Positions 1 through 5,817 of a DNA stretch of 20,000 bases are shown piece by piece. The stretch's first letter is position 1; each line of letters starts with the position of its first letter. Under the pieces are notes generated by a model. That model did not search any database, was not told where the DNA came from, and was given only the letters and a program-made list of their open reading frames with translations. Source of the DNA: Conus ventricosus (lineage: Eukaryota; Mollusca; Gastropoda; Neogastropoda; Conidae); assembly GCA_018398815.1 (NCBI GenBank), contig JAFLJL010014869.1, positions 1 through 20,000 of the forward strand, given 5' to 3'. Position numbers and translations under genes: made by a program.

Positions 1-276
1 GATCTGCGATTTCTGTACTCTTCCTTTAAACTGGTCTTTAAAAATTTTTTTTTATAAAAACAAAAAACAAAAAAACCGCTTTCTTCCCACACAGTGAAAT
101 GTCGTCACAAATTCTAACAGTCTAATATACCCCCCTCTCCTCCCCACCCATACCGCGCCAACCCTCATTGCCCCACCTTCCCTCCCCACCTCGTGAAAGC
201 ACGCACGAAGTAAGCTCGAAGAACACGCTGTCGTCATCTCAAGAAAGACCCAGTCTCCCACCGTGTCCACGACTCC
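1..276. other. Host intron flank, left of Polinton
   Basis: No gene is visible here. The stretch holds an A/T-rich start with runs of T and A, then a C-rich segment. The last five bases (272-276, ACTCC) recur directly after the right end of the element at 15812-15816. It is read as the left part of the KCNT intron that the Polinton entered. The open frames crossing it are short and low in complexity. Confidence 0.6.
272..276. repeat. Target-site duplication, left copy (ACTCC)
   Basis: ACTCC immediately precedes the first terminal repeat base at 277 and is repeated directly after the last terminal repeat base at 15812-15816. The sixth base does not match in register (G on the left, T on the right), so five bases is what the sequence shows. 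Confidence 0.75.
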
Positions 277-382
277 AGAGAACAGGGAAAGGGGCATTCG
301 GGCCCACTTCCCGCCCTCACTCAGTTCGGGCGAAAGTAACCCAGAATGCCCCTTTCCCTGTTCTCTGACAATAAGACTTCAA
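277..382 (+). repeat. Left terminal inverted repeat of the Polinton
   Basis: Positions 277-366 match the reverse complement of 15722-15811 with about three substitutions and two one-base homopolymer indels. The match continues inward through 367-382 (GACAATAAGACTTCAA). Within the repeat, the outer 23 bases (277-299) are the exact reverse complement of 344-366, so the repeat is itself a palindrome with an imperfectly paired middle. Confidence 0.92.
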
Positions 383-383
383 A

Positions 384-492
384 CTCACCCCACACATGCA
401 CAAACACACAAAAATGCACCCACTCACAAACACACACACACACACACACACACAGACAATTTAACACACACACTAACACACACACACTCTTT
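384..492. repeat. CA-rich microsatellite inside the left end
   Basis: Imperfect (CA)n interrupted by AAAATG and TTTAA pieces, starting directly after the terminal repeat. Open frames across it on both strands are poly-His/Thr or Cys/Val translations of the repeat, not genes. Confidence 0.9.
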
Positions 493-829
493 CTCTTTCT
501 CTTCAATTAAATGCCATAAAATCGGCAAAACTTCTGACTAATTTCCAACTACAAACTTTGTACATAGACAGGCAGCCCCGGGGCTGAAATTTGATCACTT
601 AATTTACGGCTGCCGGCGTTTGAACCTAGCCTGTCCTGTGTAAACGAAGCACACTCGTTGGGTTGCACCACATTTGGAAAAGTTTTGATTGCCACGTCGT
701 CACATCAGATCGAGGCTGTCGACGTGGCACGACCGGGGCTGTCATTGTTGTTGGAGCTAGCCTACTGCACAGGCTGTGTTTTGTTTGCGCTCTGGTGTGA
801 CCACTGTGTTTTAATTGTGTTATTTTAAA
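493..829. other. Unassigned stretch upstream of the first cargo ORF
   Basis: Mixed-composition sequence of about 340 bp with no convincing reading frame. It holds a C/T-rich start, a GC-rich middle, and a T-rich end (TTATTTTAAA) directly before the ATG at 830. It may be the 5' region of the cargo gene, but no specific promoter element could be named. Confidence 0.4.
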
Positions 830-982
830 ATGGCTAAAACGTTACTGAAGAACAGGTTTGTTATTCGAGGCCATAAGTTTTATTTTAACTGCATGTTAGA
901 GTATTTGTTGAAAGAATTAGTTGAGTCGGTCAGTGAAGGCAAGCCAACTTTTCCCCTGTCTGCCCGCCAGCGGCGTTGTTAA
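830..982 (+). CDS. Small hypothetical ORF in the left cargo zone (50 codons, possibly partial)
   Basis: The ORF begins MAKTLLKNRFVIRG, directly after TTTTAAA, and closes at a TAA at 980-982. The protein is basic at the start, then a helical-looking stretch (EYLLKELVESVSEGK), then an Arg/Gln-rich tail just before the stop. The next open frame (1061-1399) is in another frame. The two could be pieces of one gene, split by a frameshift or by an intron: GTCAGT at 929 would be an acceptable donor and the AG at 1060 a possible acceptor. I do not recognise the family, and a link to helix-turn-helix proteins is only a guess. It is not a standard Polinton gene, so it may be element cargo. Confidence 0.4.
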   Translation: MAKTLLKNRFVIRGHKFYFNCMLEYLLKELVESVSEGKPTFPLSARQRRC

Positions 983-1060
983 CACGTTCCTCGCTATACA
1001 GCGAGAGCCGCCTCTTTCTCTGTTCTTCATTGCGCTTAATGGTAGTTGTCTTGAAGGTAG

Positions 1061-1399
1061 GCGAAGCATGTTGTGAACCGGAGAGATATCTTAAAGGTTT
1101 GTTGGTTCAAGGAAATGAAACAAGATGTTGCCAGTTTTAATACTTGTTTGACTATTGATGAGATGGTTTCTTATCTAATAAATGGCGCTGCTTTGTTGAA
1201 AGTTGGCCGAAGCAAAACAAACCATCACGCGTTGATTGTTGGGAGCTGGCTGGAGACAGCTAAAGCCACGTTTAAAAAACATGGCGTTCATTTCTTAAGG
1301 CGAAGGAAAACGACTGGTTCGTATGCTAAAAAACTTATATTTGAAACATTTTTGCTGTTCACCCCAAGTAAAAAATGTTCCCAGTTTGTATTAGACTGA
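1061..1399 (+). CDS. Hypothetical ORF in the left cargo zone, no upstream ATG (possible second exon)
   Basis: An open frame of about 110 codons bounded by TAG at 1058-1060 and TGA at 1397-1399. The first in-frame ATG is at 1115. Codon usage and composition look protein-like: Trp, Cys and Phe are spread along it, and it carries the basic segment FLRRRKTTGSYAKKL near the C-terminus. No motif was recognised. It may continue the ORF at 830-982 through a frameshift or splice. No typical Polinton core gene is expected at this place, so its presence between the terminal repeat and the core genes marks it as possible cargo. It could also be a chance ORF. Confidence 0.4.
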   Translation, partial: AKHVVNRRDILKVCWFKEMKQDVASFNTCLTIDEMVSYLINGAALLKVGRSKTNHHALIVGSWLETAKATFKKHGVHFLRRRKTTGSYAKKLIFETFLLFTPSKKCSQFVLD

Positions 1400-1623
1400 T
1401 TGATTGTTAACTACAGATTTGTTTTTTATGTACCCAAGCTGATCTGTGTATTAAGATGTGTATACTTTTCTACTTTTCTAATTCTAACCAGTTCATCTGC
1501 CTTCAAGTGTGCCCTTATGCAACTGAATGGCGATTTTCGAATGTTCTGGCAAACAAACTAGATAGGGCTAGGCAGACCTTAGTACATCTACCAGTATGGA
1601 GAGTAGTGCGTAGCCGGGGTGGC
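1400..1623. other. Unassigned stretch between cargo ORF and hairpin repeats
   Basis: No gene is supported. An open frame crosses it from 1456 but runs into the repeat region and has no recognisable protein character. Confidence 0.4.
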
Positions 1624-1685
1624 GGCCTGTGGGGAATTTTAGCCTTGCTAAAAAATAGCCGTTTATACATGACGGCTATTTTTAG
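1624..1685. repeat. Hairpin repeat copy 1
   Basis: Starts GGCCTGTGGGGAA, then a TTGCTA block, then a stem-loop: AAAAATAGCCGT pairs perfectly over 12 bp with ACGGCTATTTTT around a 9-base loop (TTATACATG). Two related copies lie at 2030 and 2098. Confidence 0.75.
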
Positions 1686-1689
1686 TGAG

Positions 1690-2029
1690 AGGAGTGAGTG
1701 CTTGCCCCGCGCTGTGTGGGGTGTGTGTGTGCGGGGTGGTGGTGAGGGTGGAGGCAGTGGTGGTGTGTTTCACTCTGTCGCCACACAGCACCCCTAGCTT
1801 TCTTTTTTTTTTTTTCTTTCTTTCTGTCCGCCACCACCGTTTCACTTCCTCGCCAAGCCAGCTCGCGGCAGACAGCGCCTCTGCTGACGTCACAACCCCC
1901 TCCTCCTCCCCTCCCACCCTTCCCCACCCTCCCTTACAACCTCCCCCCTGTCGACTTTGCTCGCTGCCTACGCCAGAGGTGGTGGTGTGCCGTTGGGAGT
2001 GTAACAGTGTTATTGGAAGTGCAGCAAGG
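1690..2029. repeat. Low-complexity block between hairpin repeats 1 and 2
   Basis: The block holds a GT/GGT-rich segment (about 1715-1770), a T-run with C (1800-1827), a CT/CCT-rich segment (about 1905-1950) and a GGT-rich end. A perfect TGACGTCA octamer lies at 1885-1892. The long open frames on both strands translate this compositional bias and are not counted as genes. Confidence 0.6.
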
Positions 2030-2097
2030 GGCCTGTGGGGGAAATCCGCCTTGCTTAAATAACCGTTTATATATGAACGGCTATTATTTAGCAGAAT
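2030..2097. repeat. Hairpin repeat copy 2
   Basis: Begins GGCCTGTGGGGGAAA with a CCGCCTTGCT block, then ATAACCGTT, the loop TATATATG, and AACGGCTAT. The stem has one A-C mismatch. A second unit follows 68 bp later at 2098, so copies 2 and 3 are tandem. Confidence 0.8.
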
Positions 2098-2160
2098 GGC
2101 CTGTGGGGAAACCCGCCTTGCTATAAATAACCGTTTATATATGAACGGCTATTTTTAAAG
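2098..2160. repeat. Hairpin repeat copy 3
   Basis: Almost identical to copy 2: GGCCTGTGGGGAAA, CCGCCTTGCT, then the same ATAACCGTT / AACGGCTAT stem and TATATATG loop. Confidence 0.8.
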
Positions 2161-2207
2161 CAGCTGAGTCTAACAGGATGTAGTGGTGCTTGTAACTGGG
2201 ACAGATG

Positions 2208-2334
2208 TGCCCCCCCCCCACCCACGCATGCACACCTCCTCCTCCCACCCCACCCCACGCATGCACACCTCCTCCTCCCACCCCCCCCCCACGCATGCAC
2301 CCCTCCCCCTCCCACCCCCCCCATGCATGCACAC
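2208..2334. repeat. C-rich minisatellite (unit about 40-45 bp)
   Basis: Three to four copies of a unit built from a C-run, ACGCATGCAC and CTCCTCCTCCCA. The open frames over it on both strands (Gly/Val-rich or Pro/His-rich) are translations of the repeat. Confidence 0.85.
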
Positions 2335-2335
2335 A

Positions 2336-2535
2336 CTTAAGTTCTTAAAACTTAAGTCACTTCAAGTCACCCCAAGTTCTTAATTAAGTTTTTAATTTTA
2401 AGTTTTTAATTAATACTTCAGTTCTTAATAAGTTCTTGTTTTAAGTTTTTAATTAAGTTCTTGATCAAGTTTTAATAAGTTCTTGATTAAGTCACCCTTT
2501 AAGTACAACCAAGTTCGTATTTCAAGTTTATTTAT
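2336..2535. repeat. Degenerate AT-rich repeat built on AAGTTCTTAATT
   Basis: About 200 bp made of loosely repeated AAGTTCTTAATTAAG, AAGTTTTTAATT and AAGTCAC words at irregular 10-20 bp spacing. It separates the cargo zone from the first core-side gene. A single related word, AAGTTCTTAA, recurs at about 2800 beyond the small minus-strand gene. Confidence 0.65.
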
Positions 2536-2568
2536 AATTATCAAAAAAATTACAATCTATGTTTTATC

Positions 2569-2772
2569 TTAAATGCAGATGCCTAATATAGTACACACAC
2601 GCCTCAAAAAACGCGTCATCTTTGAGGATGTCTTGCTCAGCGTTTTCTGCATAGATCTTAATGAAGGTCTTGCATCCGAAGCAACCGCATTGATTACATT
2701 TGGGTCTATGGAAATGTTTTTTATAGACTCCAGGTCTTTATTTATTGACACCATCATTTTATAATACGCCAT
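2569..2772 (-). CDS. Small hypothetical protein (67 aa), Polinton internal gene
   Basis: One of the few intact frames of the element. It starts MAYYKMMVSINKDLESI. An 11-base AT motif containing TTTATAAAA lies just upstream of its ATG (2780-2789). The protein is mixed in its first half, and the second half is basic (SLRSMQKTLSKTSSKMTRFL), ending with a short hydrophobic tail (VCTILGICI). The antisense open frame of almost equal length at 2573-2764 is treated as its shadow. I do not recognise the family. A small basic protein in a virus-like element could be a nucleic-acid-binding or virion peptide, but that is inference only. The next gene starts divergently 53 bp away at 2826. Confidence 0.6.
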   Translation of the reverse strand: MAYYKMMVSINKDLESIKNISIDPNVINAVASDARPSLRSMQKTLSKTSSKMTRFLRRVCTILGICI

Positions 2773-2825
2773 GATCTATTTTTATAAAAATTAAAATTAA
2801 GTTCTTAAATATTATTCCATTATAA

Positions 2826-3001
2826 ATGGATCAAAATGATGCTTTGTTATTGGCGGTTTTGGCGTGCAGTTGTCTTTTCTGCATTTAGCGGTTCAGGTTG
2901 TTTTAACTTTTTTTCTTTCTGTTGCCATTGTGTATATATTTTATAACCGTATTAACTGCCCCCAAAAGCAGCAATGGCGCCAAAAATGGCAACAGTTTTA
3001 A
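2826..3001 (+). pseudogene. Small single-pass membrane protein, frameshifted
   Basis: The first frame runs from the ATG at 2826 (MDQNDALLLAVLACSCLF) to a stop at 2886-2888. Around 2885 the reading continues in the -1 frame and stays open to TAA at 2999-3001, with a strongly hydrophobic segment (VVLTFFLSVAIVYIFY) followed by a short Gln/Lys/Trp-rich tail. Two hydrophobic stretches followed by a polar tail suggest a small membrane protein of about 58 residues in the intact state. Its TAA is 4 bp from the stop of the convergent gene at 3006. No family could be assigned. Confidence 0.55.
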
Positions 3002-3005
3002 GGGT

Positions 3006-3298
3006 TCAATATTCCATGAAGACTTTGGGGCCCCTTTTATCACATGGAGTTTTTATAGCTGGCATTGAATCAACTTGTTCTGGCGTTGGCGGTGTTATGT
3101 TTTCATGATGAGTTATATTCTGTAAAATTAATTTTTTTTGTCTGTTCCACTCTGCTAATTTTTTCCTGCTTCAACACGCCCAGGATTTTTAAAGGTCTTT
3201 CCCCCTGATTCAGTGTTTTCTGCTGATTTTCTAGCTTGGTTACTTTCTCCACCTGATTTTAGTGTTTTCTGATTCTGCTGATTTTCCCGCTCGTTCAT
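3006..3298 (-). pseudogene. Hydrophilic hypothetical protein, one frameshift
   Basis: Begins MNERENQQNQKTLKSGG at 3298 and runs open for about 47 codons, rich in Asn, Gln, Lys, Glu and Ser, with a repeated QNQK/RKSAENTESGG flavour. After an A-run near 3160 the frame shifts by one base and stays open to TGA at 3006-3008, ending in the segment HHENITPPTPEQVDS followed by a short Lys/Pro tail. The composition suggests a disordered protein of just under 100 residues. Function unknown. It lies convergent to the small membrane gene on its left, and 26 bp separate it from the next minus-strand remnant. Confidence 0.55.
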
Positions 3299-3324
3299 TT
3301 TGAAGGGAAACAAAATCTATATGA

Positions 3325-3762
3325 TTAAAAATTATTAATCCCATGATCGCTGGCGATAACAATGTTCCAAATCTGTAGTATAGATCACATCCTAGAGACT
3401 CTAATGACTTTGTTTAAAAACTGGATCTTGCGTTTAAATCATACGTAAGATCTTGTTCAGAATCAATGGGCAAATTACTGACTAGTTTAGTGTACAACTA
3501 AGAAACCGTTTGCCCACACTTTTCACCATTTTAGACCCTAGCTGCGCTTCATACCCCTTATGATACTTTTAAAATGTCTTGGGCGGCATCTGTTGAATCT
3601 GTTCTATGCTGAATTCAGTTCGAGGAACTGTTTTGTTTTCCCACATGCTGCCAAAGAATACAGCCTCTCCTTTTTGGGCATAATAGCTTGATCACAACTT
3701 GGTCATTCATAAGTTCAGGAAGGTTTAGGCTGCCTTGTAGCTGTAGGGATCACGCTGTTCAT
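3325..3762 (-). pseudogene. Decayed hypothetical Polinton gene
   Basis: The ATG at 3762 opens MNSVIPTATRQPKPS and is soon interrupted. Protein-like stretches continue in changing frames along the minus strand, including a basic piece KMVKSVGKRFLSC at about 3455-3500, down to a TAA at 3325-3327. The expected intact length is about 145 residues. At least three frame changes are needed. No family could be assigned; the basic content would fit a DNA-binding or core protein, but this is not demonstrated. The gene upstream on the other strand starts at 3802, leaving a 39-bp AT-rich divergent spacer. Confidence 0.4.
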
Positions 3763-3801
3763 GTTTTTTTTATTAAATTATAATTATTTTATTTTTAAAA
3801 A

Positions 3802-4031
3802 ATGAGCACCGAAAAACTATTGCCAACCTTGTATACCATTCTGCTGTTTTGGAGGCCTAAGTGTAGGATACTCAATGCTCGGTAAAAAACTTGTTTAAAA
3901 ATTAAACCAGCAGATCTTGGCAAACTAGACTTTGAGGATTCAGCAAAGCTAATTGCTATCATTGCAGCTTCGGTTGCCACGAAAGATTTTCTAGTCAAAC
4001 AAGGAATAATTCCAGACAATAAATTTTGTAA
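3802..4031 (+). pseudogene. Small Polinton membrane-type protein, frameshifted
   Basis: Starts MSTEKLLPTLYTI at 3802. A Gly-rich hydrophobic piece (CCFGGLSVGYSMLGKK) follows in another frame, then from 3898 a third open frame carries KPADLGKLDFEDSAKL, the hydrophobic stretch IAIIAASVAT, and KDFLVKQGIIPDN. The pattern (short N-terminus, membrane-like segment, an aspartate-rich linker, a second hydrophobic segment, a short tail) resembles a small protein I recall from other invertebrate Polintons, whose role is not established. The natural stop is probably the TAA at 4029-4031, one base out of frame. As given, the last frame reads through into the next gene. Confidence 0.6.
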
Positions 4032-4053
4032 GAAAAAAAAAACATTTATAAAA

Positions 4054-4462
4054 ATGGCTTCACTCGCAAAAATGATAGGCGGCGCTTTTGGTGAATGCGC
4101 TTGCTTTTAGCGGAAGTAATTTCGCATTTAGTAAACTGCGGGATGACAAGCGAGAGAAAAAAGACATAACAAAGCTATGGAGGAACTAGCAGCTGCACAG
4201 ACGCCTATGAAAAGCAGAGACTTGAGCAGTTAGATTTTATTAATGACACACTGAAAAGACAGGGGCATGCAGCTTCATATTTAAAGATGTTGATCAAGCA
4301 TAAAACAAAATTATCTAGTAACAGGCAAACCAGTCCAGACATTGCCCCCACCAAAATTCAGTGACTTTTATCAACCATCGAAAAACAAAAGATGCAAGAA
4401 ATGGGTTTATTGTCGTTGGTATGACCGTCGTGTATTTTGTTGCACATAATTTGGCTGAATAA
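4054..4462 (+). pseudogene. Putative minor virion protein with coiled coil and C-terminal membrane segment, frameshifted
   Basis: The ATG at 4054 follows TTTATAAAA directly and opens MASLAKMIGGAFGE, a Gly/Ala-rich start. Later pieces in shifting frames give a Lys/Arg/Glu-rich segment (SKLRDDKREKKD), a probable coiled coil with EELAAAQT and YEKQRLEQLDFINDTLKRQG, a Pro-rich linker (LPPPKFSDFYQPSK), and a hydrophobic C-terminal segment (GFIVVGMTVVYFVAHNLAE) ending at TAA 4460-4462. The intact length would be about 135 residues. Membrane anchor plus coiled coil suggests a structural or membrane-interacting virion component, which is inference. Its stop lies two bases before the integrase ATG, with AATAAA over the junction. 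Confidence 0.55.
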
Positions 4463-4464
4463 AA

Positions 4465-5417
4465 ATGAACAAAATCTATTATTCGCCCAAAGGATATTGG
4501 AAGGGAATAACAGCAATTAAAAGCTAAGCCAAGCAGCGGAGTCAGTGAACAAACAGCAAAGGATGGTTATCTAAACAAGCAATTGGCCAAAATTTTTTTA
4601 CCTGCCCCTAGACGAATACAGAGACCCACTTTGTCAATACAACCCAACGGACACCCATCAAATGGATCTTCTATATTTACCCTCTGATAGGATTAGACGA
4701 AAAAGATTTAAGTAGCACTCACAGTCATTGACATAGCTTCAAGGTACAAAGATGCAGAACCATTAACACAAAAGAGTGCTTCTGCTGTTGCTGTTGCCAT
4801 CAACTAATATACCAGCGAGGCCCGCTAACTTACCCTGCATGATTCAAGTCCCATGATGGAAAAGAATTTAAAGGCCAAGTGAATCAATTATTGTTAAAAC
4901 ACAGAGTTACTATTAAAAGAGGCATTCCGGGGTTCACAGATCACAGGCTTTTTTTTTGAAAACTTTAAAAAACAGTTTGCTGAAAGACTTTTTTCCTACC
5001 AGTATCACAGAGAGCTGATTGGACAATTCTCGCAACACAGAATGGGTTAGAGAATGCCTCAGTTTTGCGCGCAATGAATAATGAAAAATTTAAAGGACTA
5101 AAACCAGTACAAGCAATCAAAAGAAAAACAATAAATGTTGTTGAAGGAGGGGGGTCTTCATCCGGCAAACTATTACCGTTTGGGTTTTTAAAAGTAAGGT
5201 ACCTTTATTTACCGGGAGAAGCAGAAGGGGACACTGCATCAGGGCAACCGATCCAGTTTGGGTGTTGATCCTTTATGAAATAAAAAGAATTGTAAAAATG
5301 AATCCGCCCGTGTATTATTTACGAGAAACTGACACAACAAAACAACCAGCTCCTAAAAGATCTTTTGTGAAAGAAGAACTGCAGATAATCCCCCCCCAGG
5401 CACCTTTTCCGCTTTAA
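4465..5417 (+). pseudogene. Polinton retroviral-type (RVE, DDE) integrase, frameshifted
   Basis: This enzyme would join the element's ends to host DNA. What is seen: the start MNKIYYSPKGYWKGI; the first catalytic Asp in HQMDLLYLPSDRIRRKRF (codon 4665-4667), followed by the core strand LTVIDIASRYKDAEPL; the second Asp in SHDGKEFKGQ (codon 4855-4857); and the Glu in FFENFKKQFAERLF (codon 4958-4960). The second Asp and the Glu lie about 34 codons apart, as expected for D,D(35)E enzymes. The C-terminal part has VRYLYLPGEAEGD and later PPVYYLRETDTTKQPAPKR, matching the chromodomain-like tail of Polinton integrases. An intact protein would be about 315 residues. Several one-base shifts interrupt it, including one near the second Asp, so the given copy is broken. 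The minus-strand frame at 4965-5168 is a shadow. Confidence 0.92.
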
Positions 5418-5447
5418 TTTAATTTAGTAAACATATTTTGGTTTAAA

Positions 5448-5794
5448 ATGGAAGGCCAGAAGGAAGGCAGAAACGAAACAAGAATGGTAAAGGAAGAGCC
5501 CTTGAAAATGATAGGGAACATTCAGACGTGTAATGCTATTAAGGAAACATTTTCGAGGATTAATCAATGCATGCTAAATCTTCCAGATCACCTACAACCT
5601 AAAAACCCCCAAATTGGGAAAAGGAATATCTTGAAATAAAAAAAAAAAATTCGAACTCGTCAAGCAAACATGAGAAAAGATTTAAATGAATTGGATGAAG
5701 TATGATTGATCTTATAATAAAAGTTGATGAAAAATATAAAAACCCCTGTTTAGCGGTCCTCCAGTGCCCGATTGCATATGAAAATCTGGATTAA
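5448..5794 (+). pseudogene. Charged coiled-coil-like hypothetical protein, frameshifted
   Basis: The ATG at 5448 follows GTTTAAA. The first frame of 63 codons is Glu/Lys/Arg-rich at the start (MEGQKEGRNETRMVKEEPLK), then includes NAIKETFSRINQCMLNLPDH. It shifts at or near the A-run around 5638, after which IRTRQANMRKDLNELDEV is open. A further shift near 5703 leads to a frame containing IDLIIKVDEKYKN and PIAYENLD, with TAA at 5792-5794. The intact length would be about 115 residues. Charged heptad-like stretches suggest a helical or coiled-coil protein. No function is assigned. It converges with the polymerase gene, whose stop lies 24 bp further on. Confidence 0.55.
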
Positions 5795-5817
5795 CAAACA
5801 CCGTTTTGTGTTTGTTT

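Noticed and set aside
1885..1892. Perfect TGACGTCA octamer (CRE-like site)
   Set aside because: One eight-base match in 20 kb is not unusual and no gene start lies near it.
1685..2062. Long plus-strand frame over the low-complexity block
   Set aside because: It is made of Val/Gly, Phe and Pro runs that translate GT, T and CCT repeats and it crosses unrelated repeat types.
3795..4019. Open minus-strand frame of 74 codons
   Set aside because: The plus strand of the same stretch carries a Polinton-like protein in three consecutive frame pieces; the minus frame is its shadow.
4965..5168. Open minus-strand frame of 67 codons
   Set aside because: It lies antisense to the C-terminal half of the integrase.
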